This document shows, piece after piece, positions 28,078 to 35,463 of a stretch of DNA of 40,356 nucleotides. Both the position numbers and the translations under genes were made by a program. The stretch covers positions 1 through 40,356 of IMG/VR virus record IMGVR_UViG_3300036781_000836; one strand, given 5' to 3'. Within the stretch, counting starts at the first letter, position 1; the number at the start of each line of letters is the position of its first letter. A model generated the notes under the pieces. It worked only from the letters and a program-made list of their open reading frames with translations. It made no database searches and was not told the DNA's origin. This stretch comes from a virus.

Positions 28078-28731
28078 TCAAGCCCCCGCGGTCGGAATGA
28101 GGTGGATGCCGAGCTTCCGCAGACCCTCGCGGACGCTGTCGGCGGTGTGACCGGTGCCGTAGATCACGGCGCCGTCGTCGAAGATGCCCGTCGCGTACGC
28201 GACGCCCGTGGCGTCAGCGGCGCTGGCATCGCAGTCATCGGCGAGGATCAGGTCCGGCACTTCGCTCCCGTCCGTCGCGGCCGCCGCGGACTTGAGGTAC
28301 TTGTAGACCGCGGCCGAGACCGCCACCGTGAAGGCGTCCCCAGAGATGAAGTCGGCCGATCCATCTGCGATCGTGAAGTTGATCCCGCCCGTGAACGCGA
28401 CGCCGACCGTCGCGCGGCCGATTTCGATCCCGTTCGGGTTGAAGACGGCGAAGACGCCGGCGTTGGTGCCGGGCTCGACGCAGACGAGGCGGTAGTTCCC
28501 GTTCTTGGCCTCGGCGCCTGCGGTGACCGTGCCGACGGTCCCGTTGCCGGTGTTGCCGGCATCGGCCACGGCCGCGCCGACCGTGGCACTCACGGCGGTC
28601 TTGCCGAGGAGCGTGCCGCGGAGGAGGCTCTGGCCGGACAGGACGGTGATCGTGCGGGGGACGAGCTGCATGTCACCCGCGATCAGCCGATCCGGCGTGA
28701 AAGTGTCCGTGCTGAATTCAGCGGATTCCAT
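28078..28731 (-). CDS. Head decoration protein (lambda gpD / HDPD family)
   Basis: This encodes 217 residues, longer than lambda gpD. The N-terminus (FTPDRLIAGDMQLVPRTITV, LSGQSLLRGTLLGKT) and the central block (NGNYRLVCVEPGTNAGVFAV, FNPNGIEIGRATVGVAF) match the HDPD family. A C-terminal extension carries several Asp/Ala-rich turns (LILADDCDASAADATGVA). The protein trimerises on the expanded capsid and stabilises it. It lies between protease/scaffold and capsid genes, as expected. Confidence 0.85.
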   Translation of the reverse strand: MESAEFSTDTFTPDRLIAGDMQLVPRTITVLSGQSLLRGTLLGKTAVSATVGAAVADAGNTGNGTVGTVTAGAEAKNGNYRLVCVEPGTNAGVFAVFNPNGIEIGRATVGVAFTGGINFTIADGSADFISGDAFTVAVSAAVYKYLKSAAAATDGSEVPDLILADDCDASAADATGVAYATGIFDDGAVIYGTGHTADSVREGLRKLGIHLIPTAGA

Positions 28732-28734
28732 GGG

Positions 28735-29160
28735 TCAGCTCCGTGCGGTGGAAGTGGCGCGTGCGGCATGGAACCGCTGCGCGATGGCGCGACCGTGATC
28801 GCGCGCCGAGGGTGCATCGCCCGATTCATCGCCTGGCGACGCCTTGAGTCCGGTTTTGGCGAGTGCCGCTTCGGCACCCTTGAGTCCTTCGAGCTTCCGA
28901 TTGCGGGTGTCGCGCTCGGCTTCGAGGATGCGCTGCGATGCGATCGCAGCCGTGACGGCCGGATCCTTCTTCGCCTCGGCGATCAGCGCCTCATGGCCCT
29001 TCGACGGCAGACCTTCGAGCGCGAGAATGCGCTCGCGCTCGGCCGTCACGGCCGTTGCGACCGCCGCGGACTGCTCGGCTTCGACCGCCGAGCGTCCTTC
29101 CGCCCGCCAGGCGGCCACCGCGTCCGGATTGGCCGCGGCGAATTCTTCCTTGGTGATCAT
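28735..29160 (-). CDS. Nested scaffold protein, in-frame internal start (Nu3-like)
   Basis: The internal ATG at 29160 (Met295 of the protease) is preceded by CACGGAGCCAGAC, placing GGAG at optimal distance. Translation from it would give 141 residues beginning MITKEEFAAANPDAVA, wholly helical and charged. Lambda uses the same arrangement to make excess scaffold from the C gene. This is inferred from the ribosome site and family precedent; no sequence feature proves expression. Confidence 0.6.
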   Translation of the reverse strand: MITKEEFAAANPDAVAAWRAEGRSAVEAEQSAAVATAVTAERERILALEGLPSKGHEALIAEAKKDPAVTAAIASQRILEAERDTRNRKLEGLKGAEAALAKTGLKASPGDESGDAPSARDHGRAIAQRFHAARATSTARS

Positions 29161-30042
29161 GTCTGGCTCCGTGGTGGGTGTCTCTGCGCGATACCCACCT
29201 GGGCGCGCGCGGGTGGTGCGCGCCGCGAGTTCCGCGTGCACGCTTTCGTAGCTGCCGAGTCGATCGGCGAGCCCTGCTTTGACGGCATCGGCACCGACGA
29301 GGACATCCCCGCCGCCGAAGTTCTGCATGACCTCCTCGGCCGATACACCGCGGTATTCGGCCACCTGCCCGATGAACGACTGTGCCAGCGCATCGACGAG
29401 CGCCTGAATCCGCGCCATGCCCTCGGGAGTGGACGGATCCGATGCCTTGCCGGGGCTCTGGCTGGAGACGACGTCGTAGCGCTTGATACCCTTCGACGTT
29501 TCCTGTGCGCTGCGATCGGTGAACGTGGTGCGCACGCCAATCGAGCCGAGGATCGCCATCTGTGATGCGACGACGTCCGGAGCGGCCGCGGCGAGGAGGT
29601 AGGCGGCCGACGCGCCCATGCCTTCGACGTGCGCCACCACGGGCTTCTTCGCCGACGCCGCGCGGATCTGGGCGGCCGTCTCTTCCATGCCGGTGACTTC
29701 TCCGCCGGGGGAGTCGATCGCCAGCAGAATCGCGTGAACCGCGGGGTTATCGACCGCGCTTTGCAGATCCTGCGCGATGTCATCGTACGACGTCATCCCA
29801 CTCACCTGACTGAAGAGATCGGCCCGTCGAACGAGCGGTCCCTCAATGGGAATCGTCGCCACACCATCGCGCACGGTCGCCGCATGCGTATAGTCGAGCG
29901 GCCGGCCGAGCTTGGCCGCGACGGCCTCGAGGTCGTTCTCGCGCTGGACGATGCCGACGATGGTCTGCAACGACTCCGACGTGATCGCCCACGGCGTGTC
30001 GAGAATGTGCGCGAGCACCCGCTTGGGAATGCGCTTCGTCAC
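28735..30042 (-). CDS. S49-family head maturation protease with scaffold tail (lambda gpC-like)
   Basis: This encodes 435 residues. The first ~270 are an SppA/S49 serine protease: IPIEGPLV, LLAIDSPGGEVTG, the nucleophile Ser145 in GMGASAAY, and a probable general-base Lys199 in SPGKASDP. Residues from about 295 form a Glu/Ala-rich helical scaffold domain (EEFAAANPDAVAAWRAEGR, ERERILALEGLPSKGHE). An in-frame ATG at 29160 has its own ribosome site, so the scaffold is probably also made alone, as lambda Nu3 is made from within C. The protease removes scaffold during prohead maturation. Confidence 0.88.
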   Translation of the reverse strand: MTKRIPKRVLAHILDTPWAITSESLQTIVGIVQRENDLEAVAAKLGRPLDYTHAATVRDGVATIPIEGPLVRRADLFSQVSGMTSYDDIAQDLQSAVDNPAVHAILLAIDSPGGEVTGMEETAAQIRAASAKKPVVAHVEGMGASAAYLLAAAAPDVVASQMAILGSIGVRTTFTDRSAQETSKGIKRYDVVSSQSPGKASDPSTPEGMARIQALVDALAQSFIGQVAEYRGVSAEEVMQNFGGGDVLVGADAVKAGLADRLGSYESVHAELAARTTRARPGGYRAETPTTEPDMITKEEFAAANPDAVAAWRAEGRSAVEAEQSAAVATAVTAERERILALEGLPSKGHEALIAEAKKDPAVTAAIASQRILEAERDTRNRKLEGLKGAEAALAKTGLKASPGDESGDAPSARDHGRAIAQRFHAARATSTARS

Positions 30043-31682
30043 TGATTCTCCGGGGCGGTAACGGGGACGGTTTCGGTATCCCGTGTCGTGACGGTGTTCT
30101 GCGGGGCCGGGATGCCGGCGTCGGTGAGCATCCGGCGCTCCTTCTTGACCTGGCCGAAGTCGGACATCCAGCTCCGGCCGTTGAGCGCCATCTTCTCCTC
30201 TTCGAGCGTCGTGAGCGTCGACGTCATCCGCTCGGTGGCGGCATTGGCCGCCTTGAGCTCATCCACCTGCGGCATCGTGGGACCGGACCACTGGACGCCG
30301 AGCCACGCGGCGCGTCGGAGCGGATCATCGAAGAAGCCCGGTGCCGAGAGGTATTCGCGGGCGACCGCTTCGGTGATGAGCCACTCCCAGATCGGGGCGT
30401 ACCAAAGGCGTACGAAGCGCGCGCGGCGGACGAGATAGACGCGCCACGCCTCGAGGAGCGCTGCGCGGCTCGCCGAATAGCTCGAGGAGAAGTGCTTGAT
30501 CAGCACTTCGTACGGGATCTCGAGCGCAATGCCGATTTGACGCACCATCGCGAGCCAGAACGGGTCGAACTGGGCGTTCGGACGCGACGGATTGGCGATC
30601 GTGATGTCTTCGCCGTCGTCCAATGACGCGATCGCCCCTTCGCCGAGCTTGAGATCGGGCGCTTTGGTCCGGGGATTGTCTGCGCGGCCCTGCGTCGCGA
30701 TCGCGTCGGCACTGAAGAACGGGGTCGGGCTGTCGGGATCTCCGACCGCTTTCCGCTTGACGAAGACCGTGAAGAAGGCGCTGATCACCGCGGCCGTGAG
30801 CTCGGCGTTCGAATAGTTCCCGAGTTTGCGCAGCGGTTCGATGACCGGTGCGAAGGCGGTTACGCCGCGGAGCAGGCCCGGACGCCGACTGCGCATAATC
30901 AGCGTCGCCTGCAACTCGCCGTCGGGGCCCCGCTTTGGGATGTAGCTCCACGACTCGGCGGCATACGGACGTTGGAGCCGGTCCTCGGGGTAGATGCTGC
31001 AGACCCAGTAGCCGAGCGGCTCGCCGGTCGCCACATCGAACTTCACGCCGCCCATGGTGTCCGGAAGGATCTCAAACTGTGGATTGCAGATCCGATCCGC
31101 CTCGATCAGCTGCACCGCCAGGCCGAAGAGTCGCCCTGGTGCATCGACGTAGCGCCGGACGGCCAGGATGTCGCCGTTGACGAACTCGCCCCAGAACGCC
31201 TGCTCGCTCATCTCGTCGATCGAGCCCTGCGCGGCGTAATCGATGCAGCAATTGCCGGCGTGGGCTCGCCAGAGCCGGAGCGCGTTGGCTTCCCACTCGT
31301 CGGCCGCCTCGTCGGTCAATCCGAGCAGATCCGAGTCGATGTTCGGCGCGGGCAGGAGACCGGGACCGATCACGGCGGTGATCGTTGAGTCCGCTGCGCC
31401 CTTCGCGAGCGGTTCGTTGCGCTCGAGGTCGCGCGCGCGGGCCCGTAGACCGCCGCGGCCCGGCAGATCGCCGAGCGTGTCGCTGTTCGGGCTCAACGCG
31501 CGCGGGGTGAAGTCCATCGTTTGCCGGCGGTCCAGCCGAGCACCGATGTATTGGCCCGCGAATCCGTTGAAGAGCCGCGCGTTCATGCGCCGCGCCGCCC
31601 AGGCCGGCGACACGAACTCGATGACGCGCTCGAGCGCGTTCGGCTGCGGCGCGCCCGATCGGACGATCGAGACGCCGCTCAT
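30039..31682 (-). CDS. Portal protein (lambda gpB family)
   Basis: This encodes 547 residues between the connector gpW-like gene and the protease. Recognisable blocks are the early LPGRGGLRARARDLERNEPLAKGAADSTI region, the GLLPAPNIDSDLLG loop and WEANALRLWRAHAGN. Next come WSYIPKRGPDGELQATL and FSSSYSASRAALLEAWRVYLVRRARFV. These follow the lambda-type portal layout. Twelve copies form the DNA channel and tail docking site. Its ATG overlaps the stop of the small connector gene (31682-31679). Confidence 0.88.
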   Translation of the reverse strand: MSGVSIVRSGAPQPNALERVIEFVSPAWAARRMNARLFNGFAGQYIGARLDRRQTMDFTPRALSPNSDTLGDLPGRGGLRARARDLERNEPLAKGAADSTITAVIGPGLLPAPNIDSDLLGLTDEAADEWEANALRLWRAHAGNCCIDYAAQGSIDEMSEQAFWGEFVNGDILAVRRYVDAPGRLFGLAVQLIEADRICNPQFEILPDTMGGVKFDVATGEPLGYWVCSIYPEDRLQRPYAAESWSYIPKRGPDGELQATLIMRSRRPGLLRGVTAFAPVIEPLRKLGNYSNAELTAAVISAFFTVFVKRKAVGDPDSPTPFFSADAIATQGRADNPRTKAPDLKLGEGAIASLDDGEDITIANPSRPNAQFDPFWLAMVRQIGIALEIPYEVLIKHFSSSYSASRAALLEAWRVYLVRRARFVRLWYAPIWEWLITEAVAREYLSAPGFFDDPLRRAAWLGVQWSGPTMPQVDELKAANAATERMTSTLTTLEEEKMALNGRSWMSDFGQVKKERRMLTDAGIPAPQNTVTTRDTETVPVTAPENQ

Positions 31683-32011
31683 CCTGGCCTCGCATAACTG
31701 ATCCCGATGCCGGCGCGGGCCGCCGTGGCGGCGCGCGCCGTGAACTCCTGATCCATTGCGAAGAGATCGCGGAGCATCGCGCGGGTGTACGTCAATCCGT
31801 TGTAGGTGTAGCTCTGCGCGCCCGCCTGGATGGCTTCAATCGCGGCCTTCACGCCCCAGCGCTCGGCCAGCGCGTAGAGTTTCGGCAGATCCGTGGGCGC
31901 GTAGACGATGCCTTCGACCGTCGCGGACGAATACCCGCCGGCGAGATCGGTGATGGCTCGCTGCAGCCCGTTCAGGCGTGCGGCGAAAACGAGAATGGGA
32001 GCGCCACGCAT
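31679..32011 (-). CDS. Small head-tail connector (gpW-like position)
   Basis: This encodes 110 residues between the terminase and portal genes, where lambda has gene W. The C-terminal part AIQAGAQSYTYNGLTYTRAMLRDLFAMDQEF has the strand-turn-strand-helix pattern typical of gpW-like and related small phage proteins. The N-terminal 50 residues are extra. gpW-type proteins are needed for tail attachment. The 45-base gap to the terminase stop contains the 16-bp repeat element, so this gene may have its own transcription or processing signal. Confidence 0.6.
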   Translation of the reverse strand: MRGAPILVFAARLNGLQRAITDLAGGYSSATVEGIVYAPTDLPKLYALAERWGVKAAIEAIQAGAQSYTYNGLTYTRAMLRDLFAMDQEFTARAATAARAGIGISYARPG

Positions 32012-32039
32012 GTCGCGACATTTACGTGCCGCAATGCGC

Positions 32040-32055
32040 GGGAAACAATAAACGC
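32040..32055 (-). repeat. 16-bp element, copy A (after the large terminase)
   Basis: GCGTTTATTGTTTCCC on the minus strand begins 1 base after the terminase stop (32057-32059) and lies 29 bases before the connector start. It is identical to 15696-15711. In both places it sits immediately beyond a stop codon at a module boundary. No third copy was noticed. Confidence 0.7.
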
Positions 32056-32056
32056 G

Positions 32057-33985
32057 CTACACCACGCTGATCCCGGGCGAGATCATGCGGCGGCCGGACC
32101 GGGGCGCACCGGCGCCGCCGTCGCTCGGTGTGAAGGGCGACGACAATTCCGCCGCGAGCGCCTCCATGCCGGTCGTCACGGTCTTCGCGCCGACCGTGAA
32201 ATGGGCCGCGAGCGCGTAGACCGCGAGGTCGAGGTAGTGGTTCGGGCCGAGCACGTTCCAGAACCGGTGCAGCTTGCCGCGGCGCACCTCTTCCGTCAGT
32301 CGCTCGCTCTTCGACAGCTGCTCGAGCAGCTCGATCGTGAACCAATCGGCCTCGGGGACGTGAATGAGGCCCGGTTTCCGCGTTTCGCCCTGGTCGAGCT
32401 CGATGGTGAGCCGGTTGAGGATGTCGAATTTCGCTTGCCAGGTGCCGACGCGGTACGTGGTGATCTTCGCGTGCTTGTGGAAGGTCGGTTTGCCGAGAAT
32501 CGGCGCGTTTTCGTCGCCGGAGCCCATGATGCCGAACGTCCGCTCGTCCGCGCGCGCCTGATTGCGCACCCAGTTGTCGACGTCCGTCGTGTGGTGGCCG
32601 AGCCGGTCGATGAAACAGACGATCGGCCGCAGCAGCCGTCCCGATCGATGGCGGTAGGTGCGTTGCCGCCACTCATTCAGCCGGCGCCAGGGCACCGGCG
32701 TGCCCGGATCCCCTTCGAGGTACTCGTAATCGATCGGCCAGGTCTCGCGCTCGTGGCCGAACCCGAAGACCGCGCCCTCGAGCCGGTCGTCCTGCGTATC
32801 GACCGCCCGCACGAGGAACGACACGCCATCGGGAACCTCCGCCTCGTACCGCTCGGCCCGCCCGAACAGAATGTTCGTCGCCACCCAGTCCGCTGATTCC
32901 TTGTACGGCTCGCAGAGCACGGTGTTAATGAACTGTTTCCGCTTCAGCGGCTTGTCTTTGACCTCGTACCACTCCTTCACGATCGACGCCCAGCGCGCGC
33001 CGGGCACCATCCCGACGAGCGCGTTCATCCAGAAGCCCAGCGCCTCGGTTTCGGCCGGATTCTCCGCGACGAACTGACCGCCGGCGTTCATCTGCCGCTT
33101 GAACTCCTCGCCAAAGGGCCGGAGGCAGTGCTCGCAGATATAGTGCGCGGTCTCCGGCATCCCGTCGGTCCATTTCAGACCCCACGCCACGTCGCGCGAT
33201 CCGAATTTCAGGATCTGCAGCTCGCCGCAGAGCGGGCAGGGCAGATGCAGGCGCGAGCGGTTGGTGGTGGCGAATTCCTCCATGATCGGGGAGTCGTCTT
33301 CGTTGGTGGGCGTGCCGAAGGCTGCCAGGTGCCGGTAGTGGAACCGTTTCATCCGGGTGGCGAGCTGGCGCAGCGGCGTGCCCTGGCGCCCGGCGTCGCG
33401 CGGGACCTGGTCGAGCTCGTCGACGCGGATGACCGCGACCGGCCGCGCCTGCAAATCGGCCGACTGCGTCATCCCGACGATGCCGAGATAGCCGCCGGGG
33501 TACGCCTTCCGCGCGATCGTGTTCATCTTGTCGCGGGTTTCGTCGGACACCAGCCCGCGGAGAACCGGGATGTCGCGGAACATCGGGTCGACGCGGTCCT
33601 TCGACCAGGTGCGGACGTCCTTCGAGTCGCGCGGCACGCCCCAGAGGATCGGCGAGGGTCGCAGATGGATCCGGGCGCCGAGATCCGCCTTCATGATCGT
33701 TGTCTTGCCGCCGACCTGGGCGGGAAGCACGCCGACGACGCGGTGCACACGGAGATCGCCCATCGCCCGCATGATCGGCGCGTGCCACGGCGTGAGATCG
33801 GGATCGTACGGTGCGAGCTGCCCGTCGTTCTCCTCGGGCGACATCATCAGGTGCTCGCGGGCCCATGCCGCGACATCCAGCGGTGAGATCGCCGCGAACG
33901 CGCCGCGACGTTCTTCGCGCTCGAGCTTGTCCCAGCGCGCGAGCTCGTCCTCGTCGATCACCTCGCCGGCGATCGCGAGCGTCAC
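32057..33985 (-). CDS. Terminase large subunit (GpA family)
   Basis: This encodes 642 residues, close to lambda gpA. ATPase motifs are the Walker A-like PAQVGGKTT (88-96) and Walker B VAVIRVDE (183-190). A zinc-binding pair typical of the GpA family appears as CPLCG (from 250) and CEHC (284-287). The nuclease domain follows, with IVCFIDRLGHHTTDV and LDLAVYALAAHF near the end. The enzyme cuts concatemers and drives DNA into the prohead. GpA terminases are usually cos cutters, which predicts defined cohesive ends. The start overlaps the small subunit stop. Confidence 0.95.
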   Translation of the reverse strand: MTLAIAGEVIDEDELARWDKLEREERRGAFAAISPLDVAAWAREHLMMSPEENDGQLAPYDPDLTPWHAPIMRAMGDLRVHRVVGVLPAQVGGKTTIMKADLGARIHLRPSPILWGVPRDSKDVRTWSKDRVDPMFRDIPVLRGLVSDETRDKMNTIARKAYPGGYLGIVGMTQSADLQARPVAVIRVDELDQVPRDAGRQGTPLRQLATRMKRFHYRHLAAFGTPTNEDDSPIMEEFATTNRSRLHLPCPLCGELQILKFGSRDVAWGLKWTDGMPETAHYICEHCLRPFGEEFKRQMNAGGQFVAENPAETEALGFWMNALVGMVPGARWASIVKEWYEVKDKPLKRKQFINTVLCEPYKESADWVATNILFGRAERYEAEVPDGVSFLVRAVDTQDDRLEGAVFGFGHERETWPIDYEYLEGDPGTPVPWRRLNEWRQRTYRHRSGRLLRPIVCFIDRLGHHTTDVDNWVRNQARADERTFGIMGSGDENAPILGKPTFHKHAKITTYRVGTWQAKFDILNRLTIELDQGETRKPGLIHVPEADWFTIELLEQLSKSERLTEEVRRGKLHRFWNVLGPNHYLDLAVYALAAHFTVGAKTVTTGMEALAAELSSPFTPSDGGAGAPRSGRRMISPGISVV

Positions 33986-34506
33986 GCGGCGACCTGCTCG
34001 GGCGCATCCGGCAGCTCCAGCTGCCCCGCGTCCTCACCGCGCAGCATGGCGAGCTGGCGATTGATGATCGCCTCGAGTCGCTCGTCCAGGAGCACCGGGT
34101 CGGTGACGCCGAGCAAGCGGTCGCCGTACTGGGTCAACGTGCGGATCGCGCCGGCCGCCTGGACCGCGAGCGTCCGGTAGCGACGTCGCGCCTCCGTCTC
34201 GGTCACCAGCTGGCGCTTCTTCTCCTGCAGCTCGAGCTCGAGGATCTGGTTCTCGAGCTCGAGCTGCCGTTCCTTGCCGGCTGACTGGCGCCGCGGCCCG
34301 AACTTCTTCGCCTCGGCCGCGGCTTTGTGCTCGCGATGCCACTGCTCGGCATCGGGCCAAGCCTTTGGCATCCCGGCCTTGAGCAGATTCGCGACCTGGC
34401 GTTCTCCCACGCCGAGCTTCTTCGCCAGGACGGCGATCGTGGGCGGCTTGGGCTTCGAACTGGCTGGCAACCGCTGACGTGGTGACGGCTTGCGCCGTTT
34501 ACCCAC
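33982..34506 (-). CDS. Terminase small subunit (Nu1-like)
   Basis: This encodes 174 residues from GTG 34506 (AGGT about 8 bases upstream). Residues 22-52 form the Nu1-type winged HTH (TIAVLAKKLGVGERQVANLLKAGMP). A charged coiled coil follows (KERQLELENQILELELQEKKRQL), then a helical C-terminus that contacts the large subunit. The protein recognises the packaging start site, normally located just upstream of its own gene, which makes 34507-34646 of interest. It is coupled to the large subunit gene. Confidence 0.85.
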   Translation of the reverse strand: MGKRRKPSPRQRLPASSKPKPPTIAVLAKKLGVGERQVANLLKAGMPKAWPDAEQWHREHKAAAEAKKFGPRRQSAGKERQLELENQILELELQEKKRQLVTETEARRRYRTLAVQAAGAIRTLTQYGDRLLGVTDPVLLDERLEAIINRQLAMLRGEDAGQLELPDAPEQVAA

Positions 34507-34646
34507 ATCGCACCTGCACTGTCAATGCTACCACCCGCTGTGTGCAAATCCCCGACAGGTTCGGCGCTCCCGTTGAGACCGCACCCTGCCGGGAGGACCC
34601 GGCGACTCGGCGATCGATCCGAATCCACTGCGACCGGTCGGGAAAA
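34507..34646. other. Non-coding region before terminase, candidate packaging (cos) site
   Basis: These 140 bases contain no supported gene. They hold a hairpin, GCCGGG-agga-CCCGGC (34588-34603). Next to it is a hyphenated inverted repeat, GACTCGG-cgatcgat-CCGAATC (34604-34625, 6 of 7 pairs). GpA/Nu1-type phages keep cos next to the small-subunit gene and cut at sites with rotational symmetry, so this is the most likely place. A TTGACA on the minus strand near 34516-34521 lacks a good -10. Confidence 0.35.
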
Positions 34647-35135
34647 TCACGCAGCATCGGCGAGCCACGATGCGCCACAGTGAGCGCAGGGATGCGTTGG
34701 CGTGACCTGACCGCAGTCGGCGCAGCGATACCACACGGGATCACCTGCAGTGGCCACCTTGGTGGCATACAGCATGGCCCGACGGATGCCGTAGCCGCTG
34801 AGGAAACCGATGCCGAACGTTTCGCACACGGCCTCGAGTCCATCGAGCGGTACGTTCACGATCGCAGTCGCGACGCAGCCGAGGCATGGACGGGCCGCAT
34901 CAGACTTGCCACCGTACCGGTTGCCGCGCGATCCCTGACGCCGGTCGCCGGGCTTCAGCCCCATCGCGCGCCCGAGCTGCAGGATGGCGCGCATTCGGAG
35001 CGATGCGATCCGGGCGATATCGCGAGCGGCGAAGCCGTCGTTGCGCATCGAGATTGCCACGGCGATACGATCGCCGCGCCGCATAGTGATGTCAGCGCGC
35101 AGGATCTTCTCGATCTCCGTATGTGAGCAGCTCAT
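34647..35135 (-). CDS. HTH plus zinc-ribbon protein, candidate late-gene regulator
   Basis: This encodes 162 residues from ATG 35135, chosen because it overlaps the stop of a leader ORF (ATGA at 35135-35132). Residues 25-60 look like a helix-turn-helix (RNDGFAARDIARIASLRMRAILQLG). A basic linker (KPGDRRQGSRGNRYGGK) leads to CLGC and then a C-terminal zinc ribbon, YRCADCGQVTPTHPCAHCGASW. This sits immediately before the terminase and late operon, the place where many phages keep their late transcription activator. The combination of leader, hairpin and HTH/zinc domains supports a regulatory role. No named family was recognised. Confidence 0.55.
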   Translation of the reverse strand: MSCSHTEIEKILRADITMRRGDRIAVAISMRNDGFAARDIARIASLRMRAILQLGRAMGLKPGDRRQGSRGNRYGGKSDAARPCLGCVATAIVNVPLDGLEAVCETFGIGFLSGYGIRRAMLYATKVATAGDPVWYRCADCGQVTPTHPCAHCGASWLADAA

Positions 35136-35176
35136 GGGCTGCCGGTGCGCCGTCGCGGCGCAATTCGTTGCATCAT
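35132..35176 (-). CDS. Leader peptide, 14 residues
   Basis: A short ORF starts at ATG 35176 (or the adjacent ATG 35173) behind a strong GGGGGAG and reads MMQRIAPRRRTGSP. It stops with a TGA that overlaps the ATG of the HTH/zinc-ribbon gene. The main gene lacks a ribosome site of its own, so it should be translated only by coupling through this peptide. The run of arginine codons could respond to tRNA supply. It is too short to judge by composition. Confidence 0.4.
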   Translation of the reverse strand: MMQRIAPRRRTGSP

Positions 35177-35280
35177 TCGCTCCCCCGAGAGAGCGCTTCG
35201 ACACCGCTATCCAGTCGAACGCTGGATCGTCTGTCGAGCGATATTGACCGGCAGCCGCCGCGAGACAGAGCCGGGACGAT
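35177..35280 (-). promoter_or_regulatory. Upstream region of the regulator with nested hairpins
   Basis: On the minus strand an inverted repeat ATCCAG-N7-CTGGAT is followed by GCTCTC-tcgg-GGGAGC. The 3' arm of the second hairpin contains the leader peptide's Shine-Dalgarno, so folding would hide it. A weak promoter may lie upstream (TCGACA, 18 bases, TGGATA). Confidence 0.35.
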
Positions 35281-35463
35281 CTATGCAGTACGCTTGCGCC
35301 GTTTTCCCGTGCGCCGCGGGTGCACCTTCGCCACGCACGCCGTACATACCGCCCGTCGTTTCTTCCAGAATCCCCGGTCCCATCCGCATCCGCCGGGGCA
35401 CGCGTGGTACCAGTCGCACCGGCAGATCTCGCAGATCGCCGTGAACGCATCGAGCGCGATCAC
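35281..35463 (-). CDS. Small Cys-rich (zinc-finger-like) phage protein
   Basis: This encodes 60 residues from GTG 35463, overlapping the nuclease gene's stop (GTGA). Cysteines appear as CEICRCDWYHACPGGCGW and CTACVAK, then a basic tail, HPRRTGKRRKRTA. The 'CxxC...ACPGGCxW...CxxC' order is common in small phage proteins encoded near replication and recombination genes and likely binds zinc. The role is unknown; the basic tail would suit nucleic-acid binding. Confidence 0.65.
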   Translation of the reverse strand: MIALDAFTAICEICRCDWYHACPGGCGWDRGFWKKRRAVCTACVAKVHPRRTGKRRKRTA

